From Prevotellaceae bacterium (GTDB lineage Bacteria; Bacteroidota; Bacteroidia; Bacteroidales; Bacteroidaceae), in the NCBI GenBank assembly GCA_021204845.1, contig JAJPYT010000197.1, positions 1-47,400 on the forward strand: a stretch of 47,400 nt of DNA, read 5' to 3'. Below the pieces are notes generated by a model that made no database searches, had not been told where the DNA came from, and saw only the letters and a list, made by a program, of their open reading frames with translations. Position 1 is the stretch's first letter, and each line of letters opens with the position of its first letter. Positions 1 to 9,329 of the stretch are shown in pieces. Position numbers and translations under genes: made by a program.

Positions 1-259
1 CATACCGGGGGTTAGAACCCCCGGCTACCAAGGGGGAGCACCTTCGGCGCTCATTTCTCTCTCGTGCCTTAACCGAGGGTCTAAAGACCCACGGCTAACC
101 CTGTGGAGTGGCTCCGCCACTCGGACCGCCCAGCGAACGGCAAAGCCCTCATCGAAGATAATCTCTATGTGTCTCATTTTGACACACCCTTTTTGCCTCT
201 GGGGCTGTAGAAGAGACCGCGGCTATAAAAGGGAGCACGGTAGCTTCGCTGAGGGGTTA

Positions 260-297
260 TCTTCGCTGAGGGTTCCACCGTTCCATTTTGACGCGCC
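260..297 (-). repeat. Reverse-complement copy of the AACGGTGSAACCCTCAGCGAAG repeat with adjacent CCATTTTGACGCGCC
   Basis: Reverse complement of 260-282 is aacggtggaaccctcagcgaaga, differing at one or two positions from the 19-kb copies; the CATTTTGAYRCGCC motif recurs at 18788-18802 in reverse. Confidence 0.65.
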
Positions 298-487
298 ACC
301 CGGAGAAGCATGCTCGTCTGAAGCCACCTTCGTGGTTTAAGGAATGTGAAACCCCCATGGGTTTGCTGTTAATTACACTGAAATGTGACGCTCCAGGGGT
401 ACAACGTATTGAACCAAGCGTGTAAATTTGCGTCACAGAACTGATGAGACGAGCTGGCAGATATGATAAGAAAAAACGATAACAGCA

Positions 488-1969
488 ATGAAACAGACTA
501 CTAAGAATTGGATAGGCGTGGTCTGCCTGGCATTGGGCAGCAGCGCGGTGACAGGCGCGGTGATGCGCCAGGGAGGCAGAAACATGGATGTCCCCGCCCA
601 GGCAGGGGAGACCGCCACGACCGCCCCGGCGGGGCTGGTGGACCTGACCTACGCCGCGGAGAAGAGCGTGAACAGCGTGGTTTACATCCGTGTGACCATA
701 AACGGAAAGACGCAGAGGGTGCAGACGCAGGACCCCTTCAGCGACTTCTTCGGCGACTTCTTCGGCTTTGGCGGGCGGGGGCAGCAGCCGCGCGAGAGGG
801 AATACAAGACCCCCGACCAGCACGCCGCGGGCAGCGGTGTGATAATAAGCCAGGACGGCTACATAGTGACGAACAACCACGTGGTGGGCGAGGCTGACGA
901 GATAATGGTGAAGCTGAACGACAACCGCGAGTTCAAGGGGCGCATAATAGGCTGCGACGAGACTACCGACCTGGCGCTGGTGAAGATAGAGGCTAAAGAG
1001 CTGCCCGCCATAGCCATAGGCAACAGCGACGAGCTGAGGCTGGGGGAGTGGGTGCTGGCGGTGGGCAACCCCTTCAACCTGACCTCGACGGTGACGGCCG
1101 GCATAGTAAGCGCCAAGGCCCGCTCGCTGGGAGCTAACGGAGTGGAAAGTTTCATACAGACGGACGCCGCCATAAACAGCGGCAACTCGGGCGGGGCGCT
1201 GGTGAACGCGAGGGGCGAGCTGGTAGGGATAAACGCCATGCTCTACAGCCAGACGGGCTCTTACACGGGCTACGGCTTCGCCATCCCCACCACGATTATG
1301 AACAAGGTGGTGGAGGACCTGAAGATTTACGGCACGGTGCAGAGGGCTGTGCTGGGAGTGATGGGAACGGACGTGTCGGGCTACATAGACCAGGAGAAGG
1401 CTAAGGGCAACGACATAGACCTGGGAGCCGTGAGCGGCGTGTGGGTGAGCGAGGTGACCGACGGCAGCGCGGCGCAGGAGGCTGGCATAGAGAAAGGAGA
1501 CGTGATAACGGGCATAGACTCGCGCGAGGTGGGCAAGATGGCCGAGCTGCAGGAGCAGCTGGCGCAGCACAAGCCTGGCGACAAGGTGGAGATAAGCTAC
1601 ATACGCGGCAAAAAACCGCACACCGTGACGGTGACGCTGCGCAACTCGCAGGGCAACACGAAGATTGTGGAGGAGATGGACCTCGACCAGCTGGGCGTGA
1701 GCCTGAAGCCGCTCTCGGAGGAGGAGCAGAAGCAGCTGGGCGTAGGGTACGGACTGGTGATAAACGCCATACGCAACGGCAAGATGAAAGCCGCGGGCGC
1801 CACGAAGGGAACGGTGATTTTGCAGGTGAACGACAACAAGATGACTACGGAGGATGACTGGGAGGAGACAGTGAAAGCCGCCAACCAAAGCACCGACCGC
1901 ACTCTCTGGATAAAAGCCCTCACGCCCAGCGGGCGCAAGGTGTCTTACGTTATCGACCTGAGCGAGTAA
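488..1969 (+). CDS. degP: Do/DegQ-family periplasmic serine endoprotease (trypsin-like domain plus PDZ domains)
   Basis: ORF with GSGVIISQDGYIVTNNHVV (His region), TDLALVKI (Asp), GNSGGALVN (catalytic Ser) and C-terminal PDZ-like GVMGTDVSGY / GSAAQEAGIEKGDVITGI. Confidence 0.95.
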   Translation: MKQTTKNWIGVVCLALGSSAVTGAVMRQGGRNMDVPAQAGETATTAPAGLVDLTYAAEKSVNSVVYIRVTINGKTQRVQTQDPFSDFFGDFFGFGGRGQQPREREYKTPDQHAAGSGVIISQDGYIVTNNHVVGEADEIMVKLNDNREFKGRIIGCDETTDLALVKIEAKELPAIAIGNSDELRLGEWVLAVGNPFNLTSTVTAGIVSAKARSLGANGVESFIQTDAAINSGNSGGALVNARGELVGINAMLYSQTGSYTGYGFAIPTTIMNKVVEDLKIYGTVQRAVLGVMGTDVSGYIDQEKAKGNDIDLGAVSGVWVSEVTDGSAAQEAGIEKGDVITGIDSREVGKMAELQEQLAQHKPGDKVEISYIRGKKPHTVTVTLRNSQGNTKIVEEMDLDQLGVSLKPLSEEEQKQLGVGYGLVINAIRNGKMKAAGATKGTVILQVNDNKMTTEDDWEETVKAANQSTDRTLWIKALTPSGRKVSYVIDLSE

Positions 1970-1996
1970 GCCAAGAGGGGGAGAAACGAAAATAAA

Positions 1997-2035
1997 AATA
2001 AAATCGGGGTTCCGTTAGGAATTCCGGTTTTATTT
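1997..2035 (+). terminator. Probable terminator hairpin between degP and rpoD
   Basis: AATAAAAtCGGggttccgttaggaattCCGGTTTTATTT inverted repeat with T-rich 3' arm. Confidence 0.5.
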
Positions 2036-2038
2036 CGC

Positions 2039-2046
2039 TATATTTG
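2039..2046 (+). promoter_or_regulatory. Bacteroidetes-type -7 box (TAnnTTTG) upstream of rpoD
   Basis: TATATTTG located 20 nt before the rpoD ATG. Confidence 0.5.
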
Positions 2047-2065
2047 CGCCCAAATATGCGCATTT

Positions 2066-2935
2066 TTGATTATGAGACAGCTAAAGATAACCAAAAGTAT
2101 CACAAATCGTGAGAGCGCGTCGCTCGACAAATACCTGCAGGAGATAGGCCGCGAGGAGCTGGTGACCGTGGAGGAGGAGGTGGAGCTGGCCCAGCGCATA
2201 CGCAAGGGCGACCGTGCCGCTCTTGACAAGCTTACGAAGGCCAACCTGCGCTTTGTCGTTTCCGTCGCCAAGCAGTACCAGAACCAGGGGCTCAGCCTGC
2301 CCGACCTTATCAACGAGGGCAACCTGGGACTGATAAAGGCGGCGGAGAAGTTTGACGAGACACGCGGGTTCAAGTTCATCTCCTACGCCGTGTGGTGGAT
2401 TAGGCAAAGCATTCTGCAGGCTCTGGCAGAGCAGAGCCGCATAGTGCGTCTGCCCCTTAACCAGGTGGGCTCGCTCAACAAGATAAGCAAGGCCTACAGC
2501 CGTTTCGAGCAGGAGAACGAGCGCCGCCCCAGCGTGGACGAGCTGGCGGAGGAGCTGGACATGCCTGTGGAGAAGATTAACGACACCATAAAGGTGAGCG
2601 GCCGCCACGTGTCGGTGGACGCCCCCTTCGTGGAGGGAGAGGAGAACAGCCTGCTCGACGTGCTGGTGAACGAGGATTCACCCATGGCTGACCGCTCGCT
2701 GGTGAACGAGTCGCTGGCACGCGAGATAGACCGCGCCATAAGCACCCTGAGCGAGAGGGAGAAGGAGATACTGCAAATGTTCTTCGGGATAGGGCGCCAG
2801 GAGATGACGCTGGAGGAGATAGGCGACGAGTTCAACCTCACCCGCGAGCGTGTGCGCCAGATTAAGGAGAAGGCCATACGCCGCCTGCGCAACAACTCCA
2901 AGAGCCGGCTGCTGAAATCCTATCTCGGCTCATGA
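2066..2935 (+). CDS. rpoD: Primary RNA polymerase sigma-70 factor (RpoD/SigA), short Bacteroidetes form
   Basis: Region 2 [39 protein letters not shown]; region 4 [27 protein letters not shown]. Confidence 0.96.
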   Translation: MIMRQLKITKSITNRESASLDKYLQEIGREELVTVEEEVELAQRIRKGDRAALDKLTKANLRFVVSVAKQYQNQGLSLPDLINEGNLGLIKAAEKFDETRGFKFISYAVWWIRQSILQALAEQSRIVRLPLNQVGSLNKISKAYSRFEQENERRPSVDELAEELDMPVEKINDTIKVSGRHVSVDAPFVEGEENSLLDVLVNEDSPMADRSLVNESLAREIDRAISTLSEREKEILQMFFGIGRQEMTLEEIGDEFNLTRERVRQIKEKAIRRLRNNSKSRLLKSYLGS

Positions 2936-3468
2936 CGATGAGACGCCTGTCGCTTGCCCTGGCGCTTTCGCTTGGCCTTGCCCGCGCATGGGCAGCCTCG
3001 CCTGTGCTCACGGGGGTCTATATGTTCGGCTTCGCCGCCTCTTTCACCGATTCTGTGGCTTACATAACTGACATACAGATGGTGGACTCGGCCTACGTCT
3101 ACAAGAAGACGGGCTTCCTTGCCGACCGCACGCTCTATGCCTCGCAGCTGAGCTCGTGGCTGCTCACCAACCTGCAAAGGGAGAACATGACGTGTGTGGT
3201 CTTTTTCAGCCCCAAAAGGGCGAGCTTGGAGAAGCAGCTGGCAAGGGTGAAGAAGAAATACCAGACAGGGCAGGCGGTGGTACTGACCCCGCTCACGAGC
3301 GACACCTTCCGGTTCACTGGCGAGGAGTGGATAGAGTCATTCGAGGTGCAGACCTCTGCCGAGGAGCCCAAGGAGAAGCGGAAAATGGAAGGTCTGCCCT
3401 TCGACGGCAGCGAGCAGCCCGACGGCCCGCCAGCCGCGGGAGGCTTCGGCATGGGCGGCCCGCAGTAA
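2932..3468 (+). CDS. Conserved hypothetical exported protein overlapping the end of rpoD
   Basis: ORF with N-terminal signal peptide ([15 protein letters not shown]); ATGA overlap with rpoD; no recognised domain. Confidence 0.75.
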   Translation: MTMRRLSLALALSLGLARAWAASPVLTGVYMFGFAASFTDSVAYITDIQMVDSAYVYKKTGFLADRTLYASQLSSWLLTNLQRENMTCVVFFSPKRASLEKQLARVKKKYQTGQAVVLTPLTSDTFRFTGEEWIESFEVQTSAEEPKEKRKMEGLPFDGSEQPDGPPAAGGFGMGGPQ

Positions 3469-3671
3469 CGCCCAGCGCCCAAGTTTATCGGGAAATATTC
3501 GAGGCTCTCCCTTATGCCACGGAAAATGAGGCTGAAAGGAGAGTTTTCCACTTCTAACTTTTTTTATATTTTCAAAGTTGGCGATAAGCGGCAAAAGCAG
3601 TACTTTTGGGGACTTTTAGGCGACAAAACGAGAAAAAACACATAATAAACACATAAAAAACAGCGACAACG

Positions 3672-4667
3672 ATGGCAGAATCAATAGACATCCGCGAACT
3701 GAACGAGCGAATAGAGCGCCAAAGCGCATTCGTTACAAACCTGCAAACCGGCATGGGGCAGACGATTGTGGGGCAGAAACATCTGATAGAGTCCCTCTTC
3801 ATAGGGCTGCTTAGCGACGGACATGTGCTGCTGGAGGGCGTGCCGGGCCTGGCAAAGACGCAGGCCATAAAGACTCTCGCAAGCCTTGTGGACGCCAAAT
3901 TCAGCCGCATACAGTTCACCCCCGACCTGCTGCCCGCCGACCTGATAGGCACCATGATTTACAGCCAGAAGGACGAGAGATTCGTGGTGGAGCAGGGACC
4001 GGTGTTCGCCAACTTCGTGCTGGCTGACGAGATTAACCGCGCCCCCGCGAAAGTGCAGAGCGCCCTGCTCGAGAGCATGCAGGAGCGGCAGGTGACCATA
4101 GGCAAGCAGACCTACCAGCTGCCCGACCCCTTCCTGGTGCTCGCCACGCAGAACCCAATAGAGCAGGAGGGAACTTACCCGCTGCCCGAGGCGCAGGTGG
4201 ACCGCTTCATGCTGAAGGTGGTGATAGACTACCCGAAACTGGAGGAGGAGAAGAAAATCGTGCGCATGAACATTGGCGGGGAAAGCCGCAAGGTCACACC
4301 CATACTGCGCACGGAGGACATAAAGGAAGCCCGTGCCGTGGTGCGACAGGTTTACATCGACGAGAAGATAGAGCAATACATTGCCGACATCGTTTTTGCC
4401 ACCCGCTACCCTGAGAAGTATGGGCTAAAGGAGCTGAAGGACTACATAGAGTTCGGCGGCTCGCCACGCGCCAGCATCAATCTGGCGCTCGCCGCCCGCG
4501 CCTTCGCCTTCATCAAGCGCCGCGGCTATGTGATACCCGAGGACATCCGTGCCGTGGCTCACGACGTGCTGCGCCACCGCATAGGGCTCACCTACGAGGC
4601 GGAGGCCAACAACGTGACCACCGAGGAGATAGTAAGCCAGGTGATAAACAAGGTGGAAGTGCCCTGA
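3672..4667 (+). CDS. MoxR-family AAA+ ATPase
   Basis: EGVPGLAKTQAIK Walker A, FVLADEINRAPAKVQSALLESMQERQVT, LATQNPIEQEGTYPLPEAQVDRF. Confidence 0.95.
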   Translation: MAESIDIRELNERIERQSAFVTNLQTGMGQTIVGQKHLIESLFIGLLSDGHVLLEGVPGLAKTQAIKTLASLVDAKFSRIQFTPDLLPADLIGTMIYSQKDERFVVEQGPVFANFVLADEINRAPAKVQSALLESMQERQVTIGKQTYQLPDPFLVLATQNPIEQEGTYPLPEAQVDRFMLKVVIDYPKLEEEKKIVRMNIGGESRKVTPILRTEDIKEARAVVRQVYIDEKIEQYIADIVFATRYPEKYGLKELKDYIEFGGSPRASINLALAARAFAFIKRRGYVIPEDIRAVAHDVLRHRIGLTYEAEANNVTTEEIVSQVINKVEVP

Positions 4668-5536
4668 TGGAGACAGTAGAGATACTGAAAAGGGTTCGCC
4701 AGATAGAAATAAAGACGAAGGGGCTGTCGAACAACATCTTCGCCGGCGAATACCACTCCGCCTTCAAGGGCAGGGGCATGGCTTTCAGCGAGGTGCGCGA
4801 ATACCAGTACGGCGACGACATACGCGACATAGAGTGGAACGTGACGGCCCGCTTCAACAGGCCCTACGTTAAGGTCTTCGAGGAGGAGCGCGAGCTCACC
4901 GTAATGCTGCTGGTGGACGTGAGCAAGAGCCTCGACTTCGGCACCACACGCCAGTACGAGCGGGACATGCTCACCGAGATAGCCGCCACGCTTGCCTTTT
5001 CGGCCATACAGAACAACGACAAGATTGGGGTGATATTCTTCTCCGACCGCATAGAGAAGTTCATCCCCCCGAAGAAAGGGCGCAAGCACATTCTTTATAT
5101 CATACGCGAGCTGCTGGACTTCCAGCCCCAGAGCCGCCGCACCTCCATAGGCTTGCCTCTCGAGTATCTCACCCAGATAATAAAGCGGCGCTGCACAGCC
5201 TTCGTGCTAAGCGACTTCCTCGACACGGGCGACTTCCAGACGGCTCTCACGATAGCCAACAGAAAGCACGACATTGTGGCGATAAGAATTTATGACCGCC
5301 GCATGGCAGAGCTGCCCGACGTGGGTCTCGTGAAAGTTTACGATGCGGAGACCATGCACGAGCAGTATTTAGACACAGGCAGCCGCGCCGTCAGGAAGGC
5401 TCACGCCCAGTGGTGGAACAAGCTCAGCGGCAGGCTTGCCGACACGTTCTCGAACAGCAACGTGGACAATGTGACCATAAGAACCGACCAGGACTACGTG
5501 TCCGCCTTAATGACCTTGTTTGCCAAGAGATGTTGA
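4667..5536 (+). CDS. DUF58 domain protein
   Basis: GRGMAFSEVREYQYGDDIRDIEWNVTAR; VSKSLDFGT; position directly after moxR. Confidence 0.92.
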   Translation: METVEILKRVRQIEIKTKGLSNNIFAGEYHSAFKGRGMAFSEVREYQYGDDIRDIEWNVTARFNRPYVKVFEEERELTVMLLVDVSKSLDFGTTRQYERDMLTEIAATLAFSAIQNNDKIGVIFFSDRIEKFIPPKKGRKHILYIIRELLDFQPQSRRTSIGLPLEYLTQIIKRRCTAFVLSDFLDTGDFQTALTIANRKHDIVAIRIYDRRMAELPDVGLVKVYDAETMHEQYLDTGSRAVRKAHAQWWNKLSGRLADTFSNSNVDNVTIRTDQDYVSALMTLFAKRC

Positions 5537-6618
5537 GCAGGAGTAGTAGAAGAATATTAGCCCTTGTGGCTGCGGTTCAGCTGGCTCTCGCGGCTGGAGC
5601 GCAGGTCACTGTCGACGTAAGGATAGACAGTCTGCAACTGCTGGTGGGCGAGCAGACGGGCATCACGCTCGACGTGAGCTGCAACGCCAATCAGAAAGTG
5701 CAGCTGCCCGCCTTGCAGCTGGGCCACCAGCTGGTGCCCGACGTGGAGGTGGTGAAGATTTTGCCTGCCGATACCACATATCTCAATGACCGCGCCCGCT
5801 TGCAGGTGACGCAGAAATATATAGTTACCGCCTGGGATTCCTCCTTCTACTATCTGCCTCCCATGGCAGTAATGGTGGACGGCAAAAAGTACGAGTCCAA
5901 GAGCCTGGCGCTAAAGGTTTATACCATGGACGTCGACACGCTGAACCTTGACAACTACTTCGGCCCGAAGAGCGAGATGGACGCCCCCTTTGACTGGGAA
6001 GACTGGCGCTGGGTGGCATGGGGCAGCCTGCTAATGGTGCTGCTCGCCCTCGTGGGCGTGACGGTGCTTGTCTCGCTCAGGACAGGAACTCCCATAATCC
6101 GCATCATACGCCGCAAACCCAAACTCCCGCCACATCAGGTGGCTCTGCAGGAGATAGAGAAGATAAAGAATGAGCGCACGTGGGCGCAGGAGGACAGCAA
6201 GGAGTATTACACCCAGCTTACCGACACGCTGCGCACCTACATAAGAGACCGCTATAAGTTCAACGCCCTGGAGATGACCTCCGGCGAGATTATAGAGAGG
6301 CTCACGGAGGAGAACGACGAGGAGGCGCTAAGGGAGTTGCGCGACCTCTTCAACACCGCCGACCTGGTGAAGTTTGCCAAGTACAGCACGCTCATAAACG
6401 AGAACGACGCCAACCTGATGACTGCCCTCGAATATATCAACCAGACAAAAGTGGAGGTGGACGAGCGGCAGGAACAGGAAGTTGAGATAGAGACACCCGA
6501 GGTGAAGCACCACCGCATAGCCAAGCTCACGAAACGCTGCGTAGTAGCCGTGTGCGCCCTTGGCTTCTTGGGCTTGCTTTGCTGGATAGTCTACAGAGTG
6601 GTTGACCTATTGCTATAA
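5530..6618 (+). CDS. BatD-operon membrane protein (exported N-terminus, TM, cytoplasmic tail); start corrected to ATG 5530
   Basis: The tabulated ORF starts at 5410 inside the DUF58 gene. An internal start at 5530 gives MLSRSSRRILALVAAVQLALAAGAQ (signal peptide) with ATGTTGA overlap to the upstream stop. Confidence 0.8.
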   Translation: MLSRSSRRILALVAAVQLALAAGAQVTVDVRIDSLQLLVGEQTGITLDVSCNANQKVQLPALQLGHQLVPDVEVVKILPADTTYLNDRARLQVTQKYIVTAWDSSFYYLPPMAVMVDGKKYESKSLALKVYTMDVDTLNLDNYFGPKSEMDAPFDWEDWRWVAWGSLLMVLLALVGVTVLVSLRTGTPIIRIIRRKPKLPPHQVALQEIEKIKNERTWAQEDSKEYYTQLTDTLRTYIRDRYKFNALEMTSGEIIERLTEENDEEALRELRDLFNTADLVKFAKYSTLINENDANLMTALEYINQTKVEVDERQEQEVEIETPEVKHHRIAKLTKRCVVAVCALGFLGLLCWIVYRVVDLLL

Positions 6619-6636
6619 GAGAGAGGAAGAAGTAAG

Positions 6637-7635
6637 ATGTTTTTTGCAAACCCGCTATATTTGTTGCTGCTATTGCTGCTGGTGCCATACGTGGTTTGGT
6701 ATCTGCTGCGGCACCGCACGGCTCACCCCATGCTGCTCGTCAGCACCACGGAGGCTTACCGCTTCCTGCGCCGCACGTGGAAGCAATATCTCATCCATGC
6801 CCCCTTTGTGCTGCGCTGCGTCTGCTACGCCGCCCTCGTCGTGGCGCTGGCCCGTCCGCAGACCATGAATAACTGGAAGCAGACCGACATAGAGGGCATC
6901 GACATAATGCTCTGCGTCGACATAAGTTCCAGCATGCTGGCTGAGGACATAAAGCCCAACCGCGTGAAAGCCGCGCGAGAGGTGGCTATAGAGTTCGTCT
7001 CGGGTCGCCCAAACGACAACATAGGTCTCACCCTTTTCGCCGGCGAGGCGTTCACACAATGCCCCCTCACAGCCGACCATAGCGTGCTCATAAACATGCT
7101 GCAAAACCTGCAGTGCGACATGACGCAGCACGGAATGATAGAGGACGGCACGGCGATAGGAATGGGGCTCGCCAGCGCCATATCGCGCCTGAAGGACAGC
7201 CATGCCAAGAGCAAAGTGATAATTCTGCTCACCGACGGCGTTAACAACCGCGGTGACATGTCGCCCCTCACGGCAGCCGACATAGCAAAGACTTTCGGCA
7301 TACGCGTCTATACCGTGGGGGCGGGCAAGAACGGACTGGCGCCTTATCCCATGCCAGTGGCTGGCGGGGTGCAGTATGTGCAGGTTCCTGTTGAGATTGA
7401 CGAGAAGACACTTCGCGGCATAGCTAACGCCACCGACGGCAAGTTCTACCGGGCGGAGAGCGCCAAGTCGCTGCAGAAGATTTACGAGGAGATAGACCAA
7501 ATGGAGAAGACGAAGCTCTCCACCAAGAAGTTCAGCAAGCGCTACGAGGCTTTCATGCCTTTCGTGCTGGTGGCTCTCGTCTCGCTGCTGCTGGAGCTGC
7601 TCCTGCGAATTACAATACTTAAACGCATACCGTGA
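6637..7635 (+). CDS. batA: BatA-like VWA-domain membrane protein
   Basis: MIDAS DISSSMLAEDIKPNR; TDGVNNRGD; TM helices at both ends; operon context. Confidence 0.9.
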   Translation: MFFANPLYLLLLLLLVPYVVWYLLRHRTAHPMLLVSTTEAYRFLRRTWKQYLIHAPFVLRCVCYAALVVALARPQTMNNWKQTDIEGIDIMLCVDISSSMLAEDIKPNRVKAAREVAIEFVSGRPNDNIGLTLFAGEAFTQCPLTADHSVLINMLQNLQCDMTQHGMIEDGTAIGMGLASAISRLKDSHAKSKVIILLTDGVNNRGDMSPLTAADIAKTFGIRVYTVGAGKNGLAPYPMPVAGGVQYVQVPVEIDEKTLRGIANATDGKFYRAESAKSLQKIYEEIDQMEKTKLSTKKFSKRYEAFMPFVLVALVSLLLELLLRITILKRIP

Positions 7636-9329
7636 TGTTCCGTTTCGAGAATCCTGAATATCTCTATTTCCTGGTAGTGATTCCCCTGCTGGCTTTGCTC
7701 CACTACTGGACCGACTTCCACAAGCGGGCTCGCCTGCGCGCCTTTGGCGACCCGCTGCTGCTCCGCGGGCTCATGAAGGATGTCAGCCGCTGGCGTCCGC
7801 AGGTGAAAATATGGTGCCTTTTGCTGGCTTTGGCTTGCGTCATAGTGGCTGCCGCCCGCCCGCAGTTCGGCACCAAGGTAGACACAACTGAGCGCTACGG
7901 CATAGAGGCCATCATAGCCATGGATGTGTCTAACAGCATGCTTGCCGAGGATGTTAGCCCCAGCCGTTTGGACAAGGCTAAGATGCTCTTCAGCAACATG
8001 ATAGATGGCATGCGCAACGATATGGTGGGAGTGGTGGCTTTCGCCGGCGACGCTTTCGTGCAGCTGCCCATAACGAACGACTACGTCTCTGCCAAGATGT
8101 TTCTCGACCAGATTAACCCCTCGCTTATCCGTGTGCAGGGTACTGATATAGGCGGGGCGATTGACCTTAGCATGAAGTGTTTCACTCAGAAGAAGGATGT
8201 CTCACGCGCCATTTTTGTGGTCACTGACGGAGAGGACCACGAGGGTGGGGCAGTGGAGGCGGCTAAGGCGGCTGCTAAAAAAGGCATACACGTATATGTC
8301 CTCGGCATTGGCAGTCCAGAGGGAGCGCACGTCCCTATACCAGGTACTGGCCAGTACATAATAGACGACCAGGGAGAGCCCGTCGTCTCACGCCTAAGCG
8401 AGGACATGTGCCGCGAGATAGCTCTTGCGGGCAACGGGGCTTACATCTACGTCAACAACAGCTCATCGGCGCAGGAGAGTTTGGCAAAATATATCGACAA
8501 ACTCGCCAAGGCTCATCTGGAGACCAACGTATATAGTGAGTTCGACGAGCAGTTCCAGGGCTTCCTCATAATTGCTCTTGTGCTGCTCATCCTGGATGTG
8601 CTGCTGCTCGAGCGAGAGAACCATATCTTTAAGTCGTGGCATTTCTTCAAGCGCATCTCCCTCGTGCTTGTGATTTCCGCCCTCGCCTTGGGCGCACAGG
8701 CGCAAAGCTACCGCGACTACATAAGGCGCGGCAACCGACTTTTCCGCGACAGTGTGTTCGACAAGGCGCAGGTGGAATACCAGAAGGGCTACCAGCGCGA
8801 TTCCAACAGCGTGCAGGTTCTCTACGACCTCTCCAATTCCCTGCTCTATCAAGACCAGGCGGAGGATGCCATGAAACTCCTCCAGAAAGCCAGCCAGATG
8901 GAGCGTAACCCCTCTCGACGCGCCAAGATATTCCACAATATGGGAGTTATCATGCAGGGGCAGAAGCAGTTCCGCCAGGCAATAGAGTGCTACAAGGAAT
9001 CGCTGCGCAACAACCCTGGCGACAACGAGACGCGCTACAATATGGTGCTCTGCCAGCGCCAGCTTAAGGATGACGAGAACGGGCAGCAGAACCAGAACGA
9101 GCAGGACGACCAGGGCAAGAGCAACAAGCAAGACGAGCAGCAACAGCAACAGCAGCAGGAGAAGCCCGACCAGCAGCAGCAACAGCAGCAGACCGACAAG
9201 AACGAAATGAACAAGGACAACGTGGAGCAGATGCTGAAAGCGGCACTGCAGAACGAGCGCCGCACGCAGGACAAACTCCAGCAGCAACAGCAGCAGCCAC
9301 AGTCCAGAAGACTACAGAAACAATGGTAA
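7632..9329 (+). CDS. batB: BatB (VWA) fused to BatC-like TPR protein
   Basis: MIDAS DVSNSMLAEDVSPSR and TDGEDHEGG, then TM, a signal-peptide-like segment RISLVLVISALALGAQAQ, TPR repeats and a Gln-rich tail, in one uninterrupted ORF. Confidence 0.88.
   Translation: MMFRFENPEYLYFLVVIPLLALLHYWTDFHKRARLRAFGDPLLLRGLMKDVSRWRPQVKIWCLLLALACVIVAAARPQFGTKVDTTERYGIEAIIAMDVSNSMLAEDVSPSRLDKAKMLFSNMIDGMRNDMVGVVAFAGDAFVQLPITNDYVSAKMFLDQINPSLIRVQGTDIGGAIDLSMKCFTQKKDVSRAIFVVTDGEDHEGGAVEAAKAAAKKGIHVYVLGIGSPEGAHVPIPGTGQYIIDDQGEPVVSRLSEDMCREIALAGNGAYIYVNNSSSAQESLAKYIDKLAKAHLETNVYSEFDEQFQGFLIIALVLLILDVLLLERENHIFKSWHFFKRISLVLVISALALGAQAQSYRDYIRRGNRLFRDSVFDKAQVEYQKGYQRDSNSVQVLYDLSNSLLYQDQAEDAMKLLQKASQMERNPSRRAKIFHNMGVIMQGQKQFRQAIECYKESLRNNPGDNETRYNMVLCQRQLKDDENGQQNQNEQDDQGKSNKQDEQQQQQQQEKPDQQQQQQQTDKNEMNKDNVEQMLKAALQNERRTQDKLQQQQQQPQSRRLQKQW

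Noticed and set aside
257-1888. 543-aa minus-strand ORF opposite degP
   Set aside because: Translation is compositionally odd (H/V/L/A-rich) and fully antisense to a clear DegP gene; artefact of GC-rich codon bias.
8463-9287. 274-aa minus-strand ORF with long Leu/Val runs
   Set aside because: Antisense of the Gln-rich BatC tail; the hydrophobic run is the complement of CAG/CAA repeats.
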